From contig JASLAA010000173.1 in NCBI GenBank assembly GCA_030147325.1, positions 1-10,668 on the forward strand: DNA of 10,668 bases, written 5' to 3'. Below are positions 1 to 7,297 of this stretch, piece by piece (position 1 is the stretch's first letter; each line of letters starts with the position of its first letter). The DNA is from Arthrobacter sp. (GTDB taxonomy: Bacteria > Actinomycetota > Actinomycetes > Actinomycetales > Micrococcaceae). A program made the position numbers and the translations under genes. The notes beneath the pieces are model-generated. The model ran no database searches and had not been told where the DNA came from. It worked only from the letters and a program-made list of their open reading frames with translations.

Positions 1-2112
1 GCCCGGAGCGGCAAGCTCGACCCCGTGATCGGGCGTGACGCCGAGATCCGCCGCGTCGTGCAGGTGCTGAGTCGCCGCACCAAGAACAATCCCGTCCTGA
101 TCGGCGAGCCCGGCGTCGGGAAGACCGCGGTCGTCGAAGGGCTGGCCCAACGCATGGTCGCCGGGGACGTGCCCGAGTCACTGCGGGGCAAGAGGCTCAT
201 CAGCCTCGACCTCGGGTCGATGATCGCCGGCGCGAAGTACCGGGGCGAGTTCGAGGAGCGGCTCAAGGCCGTGCTCGAGGAGATCCGGTCCTCCAACGGT
301 GAGGTGGTGACGTTCATCGACGAACTCCACACCGTCGTCGGCGCGGGCGCCTCCGAAGGCTCCATGGACGCCGGGAACATGCTCAAGCCCATGCTCGCAC
401 GCGGCGAGCTGCGGCTCATCGGAGCGACGACCCTGGACGAGTACCGCGAGAACGTGGAGAAGGACCCGGCACTCGAGCGCCGGTTCCAGCAGGTGTACGT
501 GGGTGAGCCGTCCGTCCCGGACACGATCGGGATCCTGCGTGGGCTGAAGCAGCGCTACGAGGCACACCACAAGGTGTCGATCGCCGATTCGGCGCTCGTC
601 GCCGCGGCCACGCTGTCACACCGGTACATCCCGGGCCGCCAGCTACCGGACAAGGCCATCGACCTCGTGGACGAGGCCGCCTCCCGCCTGCGGATGGAGA
701 TCGACTCGGCGCCCGTGGAGATCGACGAGCTGCGCCGTTCGCTCGAGCGCATGCACATGGAGCAGATGGCACTCTCCCGCGAGAAGGACGAGGCCTCCCT
801 CGAACGGCTCGAGGCGCTGCGTGCCGAGATGGCCGACCGCCAGGAGGAACTCGACGGTCTCAACGCACGGTGGGAGTCCGAGAAGGCGGGCCTCAATCGC
901 GTGGGGGACCTGAAGGCGTCCCTGGACGACCTGCGCTCCCAGGCTGACCGTGCCCAGCGCGAGGGCGACCTCGAGACGGCGTCGCGCATCCTCTACGGGG
1001 AGATCCCGCAGGTGGAGCGGGAGCTCCGGGAAGCCCAGGCCGCCGAGCAGCAGACGGTCAATGCGCCGGAACTGATGGTCGCCGAGGAGGTCACCTCGAA
1101 CGACATCGCCGAGGTCATCTCCGCCTGGACGGGTATCCCGGCCGGACGCATGCTGCAGGGTGAGAGCGAGAAGCTGCTGCGGATGGAGGACGCCATCGGC
1201 TCCCGCCTGATCGGACAGCAGCGGGCCGTGGCCACGGTGTCGGACGCTGTCCGCCGCGCCCGCGCCGGCGTATCGGACCCGAACCGGCCCACGGGGTCCT
1301 TCCTGTTCCTCGGGCCCACGGGCGTGGGGAAGACGGAGCTCGCCAAGGCGCTCGCGGACTTCCTGTTCGACGACGAGCGGGCCATGATCAGGATCGACAT
1401 GTCCGAATACTCGGAGAAGCACTCGGTGTCCCGCCTCGTCGGTGCTCCTCCGGGCTACGTGGGCTACGAGGAGGGCGGGCAGCTCACCGAGGCCGTGCGC
1501 CGCCGCCCCTACAGTGTCGTCCTGCTCGACGAGGTGGAGAAGGCACACCCCGAGGTCTTCGACCTGCTCCTGCAGGTGCTCGACGACGGTCGCCTCACCG
1601 ACGGCCAGGGCCGCACGGTCGACTTCCGGAACGTCATCCTGGTGCTGACCTCGAACCTCGGGTCGCAGTTCCTCGTGGACCCGTCCCTCGACGACGCCAC
1701 CAAGCGGTCGGCTGTGATGTCCGCCGTCAACGCGAACTTCCGACCGGAGTTCCTGAACCGGCTCGACGACGTCGTGATCTTCGACCCGCTGAGCCTCGAC
1801 GAACTCTCGCGGATCGTGGACCTGCAGGTCAGGGCGCTGGCGGACAGGCTGCACGATCGCCGCCTCGAACTCGAGGTCAGCGCAGCGGCCGGCGAGTGGC
1901 TCGCCCTGACCGGGTTCGACCCGGCTTACGGCGCCCGCCCGCTCCGCCGGCTCGTGCAGCGGGAGATCGGCGATCGCCTCGCGAGGGGCATCCTGGCGGG
2001 AGAGATCGTCGACGGGGACACCGTCGTCGTCGACCGGCGGGACTCCGAGCCGGGGGAGGTCGGAGACGCCGCCCTCGACGCCGGAGGGCTGACGGTGCGA
2101 GCCGTTCGCTAG
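1..2112 (+). CDS. clpB: ATP-dependent chaperone ClpB (5'-truncated by window edge)
   Basis: This is a Hsp100/AAA+ disaggregase, which pulls aggregated proteins apart as a cytosolic hexamer together with DnaK. The reading frame is open from base 1 (residues ARSGKLDPVIGRD), so the N-domain and roughly the first 160-170 residues of a usual ~870-residue ClpB lie upstream. AAA-1 shows Walker A GEPGVGKT (103-126), Walker B with IDELH near 316-330 and the arginine-finger region LERRF near 472. A long coiled-coil M-domain, rich in E/R/L/A, spans about 720-1080; this length separates ClpB from ClpC and ClpA. AAA-2 shows Walker A GPTGVGKTE (1312-1338), Walker B LLDEVEKAH near 1522-1548, FLNRLDD near 1750, and sensor-2 GARPLRR near 1930-1950. 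The C-terminal tail is acidic and variable. The gene ends before a strong hairpin, facing the next gene. Its promoter is outside the window, so regulation (HspR or SigH is usual in actinobacteria) cannot be judged. Identity is very secure. Confidence 0.97.
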   Translation, partial: ARSGKLDPVIGRDAEIRRVVQVLSRRTKNNPVLIGEPGVGKTAVVEGLAQRMVAGDVPESLRGKRLISLDLGSMIAGAKYRGEFEERLKAVLEEIRSSNGEVVTFIDELHTVVGAGASEGSMDAGNMLKPMLARGELRLIGATTLDEYRENVEKDPALERRFQQVYVGEPSVPDTIGILRGLKQRYEAHHKVSIADSALVAAATLSHRYIPGRQLPDKAIDLVDEAASRLRMEIDSAPVEIDELRRSLERMHMEQMALSREKDEASLERLEALRAEMADRQEELDGLNARWESEKAGLNRVGDLKASLDDLRSQADRAQREGDLETASRILYGEIPQVERELREAQAAEQQTVNAPELMVAEEVTSNDIAEVISAWTGIPAGRMLQGESEKLLRMEDAIGSRLIGQQRAVATVSDAVRRARAGVSDPNRPTGSFLFLGPTGVGKTELAKALADFLFDDERAMIRIDMSEYSEKHSVSRLVGAPPGYVGYEEGGQLTEAVRRRPYSVVLLDEVEKAHPEVFDLLLQVLDDGRLTDGQGRTVDFRNVILVLTSNLGSQFLVDPSLDDATKRSAVMSAVNANFRPEFLNRLDDVVIFDPLSLDELSRIVDLQVRALADRLHDRRLELEVSAAAGEWLALTGFDPAYGARPLRRLVQREIGDRLARGILAGEIVDGDTVVVDRRDSEPGEVGDAALDAGGLTVRAVR

Positions 2113-2132
2113 CGGCTCCGCTCCGCGCGAGG

Positions 2133-2162
2133 AAGGGTAGGAACCGGACGGTTCCTACCCTT
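2133..2162. terminator. Bidirectional hairpin terminator between clpB and the convergent membrane-protein gene
   Basis: A perfect 13-bp inverted repeat (AAGGGTAGGAACC, loop GGAC, then the complement) sits 21 bases after the clpB stop and 41 bases beyond the stop of the opposing gene. The arms begin with AA and end with TT, so each strand ends in a short T stretch only, as is common in high-GC genomes. The placement between convergent genes supports a shared terminator. Confidence 0.85.
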
Positions 2163-2203
2163 CGTGCATCCCGCCCTTCCGCCGGTTCCCAGCCGGTCCG
2201 CCG

Positions 2204-3427
2204 TCAGGGGGTGAGCAGGCTCTGGCTGAGGGTGTCGTCGTTCTCGAGGACGGCGAAGCAGTCGACGCGGCGATCGCCGTCGGCCCACGTTCCCTCCGTC
2301 GGTGTCGCCCGGAGCAGGGTGACCTCGAGGTCCTCGCTGACGACATCGGGGTTGATGTCGGCCGAGGCCGTTGCGCAGGCGGCTTCCGCGCGCAGGCCGA
2401 GCTGGTCGCGGCCCGGGAACTCGGCGTCCTCCGGATAGCTCTCACTGGCCACGAGTTGCGCGTTGTGCGGCTCCGCGCAGTCCACGAGCACCGCGTCCTC
2501 GGTGATGGCGGTGAACTCGGCGAGGCACTCACCGGAGGACAGGGACGACGGATCCACGCGGTCCTCGTCGTCCGACCCTCCGAAGAGTGACAGGAGCAGC
2601 CAGACGAGGAGCCCGAGGAGCACGAGGATGCCCCCGATCACCAGCAGGATCGGCAGGTTGCTGCTCCTGGTCCTGGTGCGATCTCGCTTCGGGTGCCCCG
2701 CGGTCCCCGGGTCGCCCCCGGGAGCCGTCGGGACCCAGGCACGCGCCGCGACCGGCGACTCGTCCACGTGGTCGGGACCAGTGGGGGAGGGTGCCGTGGC
2801 CCCGACGGCACCGGGATCGGTACCCGGGTACGGGCCCGGGGAACCGAGTCCGGGTTCACCGCCCTCCGGCGGGAAGGCATAGGGTCCGCCGACCGTGCTG
2901 TCAGGGTGTGCGTCAGGTGTCGGGTCGACCGTGGCTTCAGCGGGTGCGGGGTCGTCGGTGGTGTCTCCCCGAACGGTGCTGCCGACGCCGGTGGAGCCAC
3001 CGGTTGCACGGTCCCCTGCGTCGTCGTCCCCCTCCGGGTCCGCGCCGTCGTCGAGGTCTCCGGCCGTACCGCCCGCAGGTGCGGTGCCGGCCGGTGCGGC
3101 GTCGACGACGGGGGCGTCGGCGGGCATCGGTCCGCAAACGAGGGTCCCGGTTCTTTCGGCTTCCGCTGCTACTGCCCGGGCTTCGGCCGCCGCGGCCTCG
3201 AGCGACGCTGCCTCCGCCGTGTCCGTGCTGATCTGTGCGGGTTCGAGGGACGGTTCGGGCAGGGCAAGGGTTTCCGCCGACACCGAGAGCTCAGGTTCCA
3301 GGGCCTCGGCCGAGATGACGCCGTCGTCGAGCACCACGTCGTCCGGATTCACCACTGCCGGTCCGTCCGGCCCGTCCGTCTCAGGCTCCCGGCCGGGCTC
3401 GGGCCGTGCGTGCTCCTCGTTGCTCAT
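2204..3427 (-). CDS. Membrane-anchored protein with C-terminal septum-formation-type domain
   Basis: The product is 407 residues. Residues 1 to ~250 are low-complexity, acidic and Ala/Pro/Gly/Thr-rich, and probably disordered. A basic stretch (KRDRTRTR) precedes one transmembrane helix at about 257-282, so the N-terminus should be cytoplasmic and the C-terminus outside. The external domain (~290-407) has the layout of the Pfam Septum_form family: GECL with Cys301, VDCAEPHNAQ with Cys317, a FPG motif, AEAACA with Cys351, and VDCF with Cys390. The four cysteines could form two disulfides. The ATG at 3427 (MSNEEHARPE) was chosen because AAGGAG lies 13 bases upstream and because the open frame above it (to 3742) runs through the intergenic repeat and shows no protein character. 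The role is not established; the family name comes from weak links to cell division. It converges on clpB and diverges from the DUF3073 gene. The domain assignment is by motif memory, not by search. Confidence 0.82.
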   Translation of the reverse strand: MSNEEHARPEPGREPETDGPDGPAVVNPDDVVLDDGVISAEALEPELSVSAETLALPEPSLEPAQISTDTAEAASLEAAAAEARAVAAEAERTGTLVCGPMPADAPVVDAAPAGTAPAGGTAGDLDDGADPEGDDDAGDRATGGSTGVGSTVRGDTTDDPAPAEATVDPTPDAHPDSTVGGPYAFPPEGGEPGLGSPGPYPGTDPGAVGATAPSPTGPDHVDESPVAARAWVPTAPGGDPGTAGHPKRDRTRTRSSNLPILLVIGGILVLLGLLVWLLLSLFGGSDDEDRVDPSSLSSGECLAEFTAITEDAVLVDCAEPHNAQLVASESYPEDAEFPGRDQLGLRAEAACATASADINPDVVSEDLEVTLLRATPTEGTWADGDRRVDCFAVLENDDTLSQSLLTP

Positions 3428-3440
3428 GGTGGGCCGCTGT

Positions 3441-3446
3441 CTCCTT
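3441..3446 (-). promoter_or_regulatory. Ribosome binding site that decides the start of the septum-domain protein
   Basis: AAGGAG on the minus strand stands 13 bases before the ATG at 3427. The spacing is somewhat long, but no other good site serves an upstream start in the same frame. Confidence 0.6.
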
Positions 3447-3486
3447 GGGATCCGATGCCGCGGAGCCCGCGCTCCGACGTGGCTCG

Positions 3487-3492
3487 ACTCTA
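3487..3492 (-). promoter_or_regulatory. Possible -10 element for the septum-domain gene
   Basis: TAGAGT on the minus strand would place transcription start near 3480 and give a leader of about 50 bases. No convincing -35 hexamer stands 16-18 bases upstream, so this is a weak candidate. Confidence 0.25.
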
Positions 3493-3534
3493 TCCAAGAT
3501 CGCCCCCTCGTGTACCGGCCGGGCGCGGCACGGT

Positions 3535-3578
3535 GTCCGGGCCGAACAGCCCGGAACCACCGGGGCTGTTTCCCGGAC
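3535..3578. repeat. Long imperfect inverted repeat in the divergent intergenic region
   Basis: The outer arms GTCCGGG (3535-3541) and CCCGGAC (3572-3578) and the inner arms AACAGCCC (3545-3552) and GGGCTGTT (3563-3570) pair exactly, giving 7 + 8 bp. The interruption is a small internal loop (3542-3544 against 3571), and the apical loop is 10 bases. No T-run follows on either strand, so a classical terminator is unlikely. It lies between the two candidate divergent promoters. Confidence 0.7.
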
Positions 3579-3621
3579 GGCCCGATCACCGGAACTCGGG
3601 TGCCGGTGAAAGCATGTAACC

Positions 3622-3627
3622 TATACT
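3622..3627 (+). promoter_or_regulatory. Probable -10 element for the DUF3073 gene
   Basis: TATACT stands in an unusually AT-rich patch (about 3611-3650) of an otherwise very GC-rich region. It would start a transcript near 3634 with a leader of about 90 bases. The -35 region is not recognisable. Within the leader a weak 7-bp hairpin with one mismatch (3668-3674 with 3680-3686) can be drawn. Confidence 0.5.
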
Positions 3628-3724
3628 TACGACAAAATGACCGAATAATCCGGGGCCTCGCTGCAGCCTTGGGCCTAGTGCCCCAGCGACCACCTCCGGA
3701 TCGACGCAAAAAGGGGGTCACGCC

Positions 3725-3964
3725 ATGGGGCGCGGCCGTCAAAAGGCAAAAGCTACCAAGCAGGCACGGGACATGAAGTATTTCAGCCCGTCCACTGACT
3801 ATTCGGCACTACAGCGAGAGCTCACGGGCCCGGGTAGTCGTCCCTCGAACCGACGCACCGAACCGCTCGAGCCGGTGGAACCGGACTACTCGGAGTACGC
3901 GGACAAGTACGCCGACGAGGTCGACGACGACGGCGGGGAGAGCGGGTCCCGCCGCACCGGCTGA
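3725..3964 (+). CDS. DUF3073 family protein
   Basis: This 79-residue protein of unknown function belongs to a family found widely in actinobacteria. The N-terminus MGRGRQKAKATKQARDMKY is basic and matches the family's conserved opening, followed by SPSTDYSALQREL. The C-terminal half is acidic and Tyr-containing (EPVEPDYSEYADKYADEVDDDGGE), so the chain is strongly polarised in charge. No membrane segment or signal peptide is seen. The start is supported by AAGGGGG at 3711-3717, 7 bases before the ATG. The gene appears to be a single unit, with a -10 element about 100 bases upstream and a terminator right after the stop. The basic N-terminus might bind nucleic acid, but that is only inference from charge. 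Confidence 0.93.
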   Translation: MGRGRQKAKATKQARDMKYFSPSTDYSALQRELTGPGSRPSNRRTEPLEPVEPDYSEYADKYADEVDDDGGESGSRRTG

Positions 3965-3994
3965 CCCGGTCCCTCGTCCTTCCGGGCATCACAT

Positions 3995-4030
3995 GCGGCA
4001 CATCGTCCATCGGGCGGTGTGCCGTTTCGT
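3995..4030 (+). terminator. Intrinsic terminator after the DUF3073 gene
   Basis: A stem of 14 pairs joins 3995-4008 to 4012-4025 around the 3-base loop ATC. Ten are Watson-Crick pairs and four are G-U. Its core is CGGCACA with TGTGCCG, and it is followed by TTTCGTGT. It begins about 30 bases after the stop codon. Confidence 0.75.
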
Positions 4031-4291
4031 GTGCCCGAGAACCGACCGTGCCGGATCAGCTGCCCCGCGCCGGCAGGAGGACGCGACTCTCGGATGCGGG
4101 GCGGGCGGGTGTCATTCCCGGGGGACGCGCGTCGAGCGTGCCTGTTCCGGACGCCGGCAAGGGTCCGCCGTATCCGAAGAGGAGCAACCCCGCTGGATCG
4201 GCCGGGTTCGAGCCGATATGCGTGAAATGCGTGCGGATGACGTTGACTGGGTACAGGACCGGTAGATTGCCGGCCCCTCAAGGGAGACGAC
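4031..4291. other. Gene-free stretch upstream of the SDR gene
   Basis: About 260 bases hold no convincing gene; short open frames here have no recognisable protein character. The distal end carries a 7-base direct repeat, ATGCGTG at 4218-4224 and again at 4227-4233 (9-base period). A possible promoter follows at 4243-4268, then the SDR ribosome binding site GGGAG at 4282-4286. Confidence 0.6.
4243..4268 (+). promoter_or_regulatory. Possible promoter of the SDR gene
   Basis: TTGACT (4243-4248) is a good -35 hexamer and TAGATT (4263-4268) a fair -10, but the spacer is only 14 bases, well short of the usual 16-18. Transcription from it would give a leader of under 20 bases. A short direct repeat just upstream could be a regulator site. 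Confidence 0.3.
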
Positions 4292-5122
4292 ATGACCACG
4301 TGGTTGATCACCGGCTGTTCGACAGGATTGGGACGTGCCCTCGCCGGAGCAGTTCTCCAGCGCGGTGACAACGTCGTGGTGACTGCGCGCGACGCCGGGA
4401 CGATCGTCGAGCTGGCGGACGCGTACCCGGACTCGGCGCTGGCCCTTCCGCTGGACGTCACGGACACCGACCAGGTGCGGAACGCCGTCGAGCGCGCGAG
4501 CGAACGCTTCGGCGGTATCGACGTGCTGGTCAACAACGCCGGCTACGGATATCGCGCTGCGGTGGAGGAGGGCGACGACGACGACGTGCGCACACTGTTC
4601 GACACGCACTTCTTCGGGACCGTCGACATGATCAAAGCCGTGTTGCCGCAGATGCGCGCCCGTCGGTCCGGGACCATCGTGAACCTCTCGTCGATCGGTG
4701 CCACCATCCGTCCTGCCGGGTCCGGCTACTACGCTGCGGTGAAGTCGGCGATCGAGGGACTCACGGGATCACTGCGGAAGGAACTCGAACCCCTCGGCAT
4801 CACCGCGATGGTCGTCGAGCCGGGCGGGTTCAGGACGGACTTCTCCGGCCGGTCGCTCCAGCAGTCCGCCGACGCCATCGACGACTACGCCGAGACGGCG
4901 GGAAAGCGCCGCAAGGAGAACGACACCACCCACGGCACGCAGCCGGGAGACCCGGCGAAGGCGGCTACGGCTCTCATCGCAGTGGTCGAATCCGCTGACA
5001 CCCCGGAACTGCTCGTGCTCGGTGCCGACGCGACCAGCGCCTACGCCCAGGTCCTCCAGGCACAGCTCGCCTCGCTCGAGACGTGGCGGTCCGTCGGTGA
5101 GAGCACCGGCGTCGACGCGTAG
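4292..5122 (+). CDS. Classical short-chain dehydrogenase/reductase (SDR), NADP-type
   Basis: This is a 276-residue cytosolic oxidoreductase with a Rossmann fold; the substrate is unknown. The visible motifs are cofactor loop TGCSTGLG (7-14), LDVTD (54-58), LVNNAG (79-84), NLSS with catalytic Ser134, and the YxxxK pair Tyr147/Lys151. Arg33 after the second strand (VVVTARD) suggests NADPH rather than NADH. The residue normally Asn in the FDxNFFG motif is His106 here (FDTHFFG), an unusual change in the proton-relay tetrad. The VEPGGFRTDF stretch after the active site is typical of this SDR group. The start is supported by GGGAG 5 bases before the ATG. The epimerase-like gene follows 85 bases downstream on the same strand, so the two may share a transcript. 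The family is secure; the reaction is not. Confidence 0.93.
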   Translation: MTTWLITGCSTGLGRALAGAVLQRGDNVVVTARDAGTIVELADAYPDSALALPLDVTDTDQVRNAVERASERFGGIDVLVNNAGYGYRAAVEEGDDDDVRTLFDTHFFGTVDMIKAVLPQMRARRSGTIVNLSSIGATIRPAGSGYYAAVKSAIEGLTGSLRKELEPLGITAMVVEPGGFRTDFSGRSLQQSADAIDDYAETAGKRRKENDTTHGTQPGDPAKAATALIAVVESADTPELLVLGADATSAYAQVLQAQLASLETWRSVGESTGVDA

Positions 5123-5151
5123 CACTCCACCACATCCGCTCCCGTGCATCG

Positions 5152-5167
5152 GACAGCAGCCGCTGTC
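5152..5167. repeat. Short hairpin between the two oxidoreductase genes
   Basis: GACAGC and GCTGTC form a perfect 6-bp inverted repeat around the loop AGCC, 30 bases after the SDR stop and 41 bases before the next ATG. There is no T-run, so it is more likely an mRNA processing or stability element, or chance, than a terminator. Confidence 0.4.
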
Positions 5168-5207
5168 ATCAGGGTCACGGACACAGGCACCACTTGAAGG
5201 AGACACC

Positions 5208-6092
5208 ATGAGAGTTCTGATCACCGGCGCCCACGGGAAAGTCGGACGCGCCGCGACGAAGGCGATGATCGACGCCGGGCACGACGTCCGGACCACCGAC
5301 CTCACCCGCCCGGGTTTCGAACGCAAGGCGGATGACGCCCCCGGCTACGTGATGGCTGACCTCACCGACGCAGGAGAGGCCTACTCCGTGGTTCACGGAG
5401 CAGACGCGGTGGTGCACATCGCCGCCATCCCGGAACCGACCGGCAACCCGCCCCATGTCGTGTTCCAGACCAATCTGATGGCGACCTTCAACGTCCTCGA
5501 AGCGGCCGTCCGCTTCGGCGTGAAGCGCTTCGTGTACATCTCCAGCGAGACCGTGCCCGGATTCTTCTTCCCCGAGCGACCCTTCCTGCCCGACTACGCG
5601 CCCGTGGACGAAGACCATCCGGTGCGCCCCCAGGACCCCTACGCCCTGTCCAAGTCCTTCGGTGAACAGCTGATGGACGCGGCGGTCGCCCGGTCCGATA
5701 TCCGGTGCATCTCCCTCCGCCCCAGCTGGGTCCAGTTCGAGGGCAACTACGAACTGAACCTCGGGCCTCAGATTCGTGACAGCTCAGTACTCAGCCCCAA
5801 CCTCTGGAGCTACGTCGATGTGTACGACCTGGCCGATGCCATCGTCCTTGCGACCGGATCGGATCTGCCCGGGCACGAGGTCTTCTACATCGCCTCACCG
5901 GACAATGTAGGCGGATACGATTTCGCCGAGATCTTCACGAAGTACTACGGTGGGCGGATCGAACTGCGCGAGCTCGACCGACCTGATGCCTCGGGGATCT
6001 CGAGCGCCAAGGCGCAGAGGCTGCTCGGGTGGACCCCCACGCGGTCCTGGCGCGACTATCTCGACTCCGAAGGGCGAGCTCTGCCCCGGTAG
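5208..6092 (+). CDS. NAD-dependent epimerase/dehydratase family protein (extended SDR)
   Basis: The 294-residue product has the extended-SDR fold used by sugar-nucleotide epimerases, uronate dehydrogenases and related enzymes acting on sugars. The nucleotide loop TGAHGKVG (6-13) opens the protein, Asp31 at the end of the second strand favours NAD, and DLTD (51-54) follows. VVHIAAIPEP (68-77), YISSE with Ser112/Ser113, and YALSK (Tyr145, Lys149) complete the active site. SLRPSWVQF and the SYVDVYDLADAIVLA stretch mark the C-terminal substrate domain, and LGWTPTRSWRDYL near the end is the usual family tail. The start at 5208 is decided by GAAGGAG at 5196-5202, 5 bases away; the longer open frame from 5022 overlaps the SDR gene and lacks family similarity there. 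Its closeness to the SDR suggests a two-gene unit. Overall motif spacing resembles uronate dehydrogenase-like proteins, but the substrate cannot be assigned. Confidence 0.92.
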   Translation: MRVLITGAHGKVGRAATKAMIDAGHDVRTTDLTRPGFERKADDAPGYVMADLTDAGEAYSVVHGADAVVHIAAIPEPTGNPPHVVFQTNLMATFNVLEAAVRFGVKRFVYISSETVPGFFFPERPFLPDYAPVDEDHPVRPQDPYALSKSFGEQLMDAAVARSDIRCISLRPSWVQFEGNYELNLGPQIRDSSVLSPNLWSYVDVYDLADAIVLATGSDLPGHEVFYIASPDNVGGYDFAEIFTKYYGGRIELRELDRPDASGISSAKAQRLLGWTPTRSWRDYLDSEGRALPR

Positions 6093-6116
6093 CAGCGGGG
6101 CGAGCCCGCGTGCTGC
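6092..6116. terminator. Possible hairpin between convergent epimerase and repressor genes
   Basis: GCAGC at 6092-6096 pairs with GCTGC at 6112-6116, and GGG with CCC lies inside; a 4-base bulge interrupts the stem. It fills most of the 34-base gap between two convergent stops. It lacks a T-run, so function as a terminator is uncertain. Confidence 0.35.
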
Positions 6117-6126
6117 CCGGTCGAGG

Positions 6127-7287
6127 TCAGGAGGGCGAGGCCAGGAGCGGCTGCAGGGCGAGCTCGGCCGCACCGACGAGGAGGAGCTCGGGGCCCAGGG
6201 CGGCTCGTCGCACGTCCACTCCGCCGGCCAGCGCGCCCGCGTTCACGGCCTCCGCGAGCTCGCTGCCGTGGAAGTCGACCAACGATCCGAGGAACCCCCC
6301 GAGAACGATCATCCGGGGATCGAAGATGTTCACGAAGTTCACCAGTGCGACGGCGAGAAGCTCCAGTTGGCGCTCGGCCTCCCGCCGGACCGCAGGTCCC
6401 GGACGGTCGGCCAGGACACCCTCCAGGGCTTCGATCCCGCCGCCGGAGAGACCCGCTGCATCGAGGAGGCGCTCCAGGCGCACCTCGGCGTCCAGACAGC
6501 CGGCGCGGCCGCAGTGGCAGGGCGACCCACCGGGGCTGACGAGGGTGTGGCCCAGTTCCCCGCCGTACCCCCTGCTGCCGACGAGGTGCGCTCCACCGGT
6601 GACGATGCCGCCGCCGATGCCGCTCGCGCTGCCGTTGAGGTAGACGGCGTCCCCGATGCCGATGGCCGCGCCGAAGATGCTCTCGGCGAGTGACCCCAGC
6701 GCGGCATCATTGGCGGCGACAGCCGGCAGTCCGAGGGCGTCCTCGAAAGGGCCGAGGAGGTCGGCGTCGTGCCAGCCGAGGTGTGGGGCGACGAGTACGC
6801 GCCCCGAGCCCGCGTTGACCAGCCCTGGGAGCGCGATCCCCACACCCGTGATCCTGTCCAGACCGGACAGGACGGGCCCGAGGTCGGCGACGATCTCGCG
6901 GGTCAGCTGGACGGCGTCGCTCAGGGAGGGCAGCCCTCCCGTCTCCCGGCGGAGGCGCTCGTGGACGCGGCCACCGAGTCCGACGATGCCGACGGTGAGG
7001 GCATCGATGTCGGGATTGACGGCGATCGCCGCGATCCCCGGGTTGGCGTGGACGATGGGGCTCGGCCGTCCTACCCGGCCGTCGACGGTGGGGTCGGTCT
7101 CGAGGACCAGGCCCCGCTCCGCGAGCGCGGACACGAGGGCGCCGACCGTCGACCGGTTGAGGCCGCTGCGCCGGGTGAGGTCGGAGCGGGACAGGGGGCC
7201 GTTCCGGTGGACCATGGTCAGGAGCTGGGACAGGTTCTGGGTCCGAAGACCTTCCGTGCCGTTCGCGACGCCGGGGTTGGACCGCAC
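6127..7287 (-). CDS. xylR: ROK-family transcriptional repressor, probable XylR
   Basis: From the GTG at 7287 the product is 386 residues. A winged helix-turn-helix occupies about 14-60 (LRTQN start, LSRSDLTRRSGLNRSTV helices), followed by a ROK sugar-kinase-like domain. The zinc signature is visible as GELGH (His247) with CHCGRAGC (Cys257, 259, 264). AANDAALGS holds the family's conserved Asp, and GSASGIGGGIV is the following sugar-domain motif. The usual kinase phosphate loop DxGxT is absent near ~80-100 (VNPDIDALTVG instead), as in NagC/XylR-type repressors, so it should sense a sugar rather than phosphorylate one. AAGGAG at 7298-7303 with 10-base spacing supports the GTG; the ATG at 7344 in frame has no good site and adds 19 residues without family character. 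Two genes away stand xylB and xylA on the same strand, which suggests D-xylose as effector. Specificity is inferred from context only. Confidence 0.9.
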   Translation of the reverse strand: MRSNPGVANGTEGLRTQNLSQLLTMVHRNGPLSRSDLTRRSGLNRSTVGALVSALAERGLVLETDPTVDGRVGRPSPIVHANPGIAAIAVNPDIDALTVGIVGLGGRVHERLRRETGGLPSLSDAVQLTREIVADLGPVLSGLDRITGVGIALPGLVNAGSGRVLVAPHLGWHDADLLGPFEDALGLPAVAANDAALGSLAESIFGAAIGIGDAVYLNGSASGIGGGIVTGGAHLVGSRGYGGELGHTLVSPGGSPCHCGRAGCLDAEVRLERLLDAAGLSGGGIEALEGVLADRPGPAVRREAERQLELLAVALVNFVNIFDPRMIVLGGFLGSLVDFHGSELAEAVNAGALAGGVDVRRAALGPELLLVGAAELALQPLLASPS

Positions 7288-7297
7288 AGCCTTGGTT

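Noticed and set aside
643..1854. A 403-codon open frame on the minus strand inside clpB
   Set aside because: It is antisense to the secure clpB frame, has no recognisable domain, and reflects high third-position GC, which removes stops from the opposite strand.
3428..3742. N-terminal extension of the septum-domain gene up to an ATG at 3742
   Set aside because: It runs antisense through the DUF3073 start and the intergenic repeat, has no protein-family character, and lacks a good ribosome site; the ATG at 3427 has one.
2693..3776. Plus-strand open frames of about 300 codons opposite the septum-domain gene
   Set aside because: They are low-complexity antisense shadows of the disordered arm; one even extends over the DUF3073 start.
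4201..4222. GGTTCGAGCC, resembling a tRNA T-arm
   Set aside because: The flanking bases do not form a 5-bp T stem, and no acceptor, D or anticodon arms can be drawn around it.
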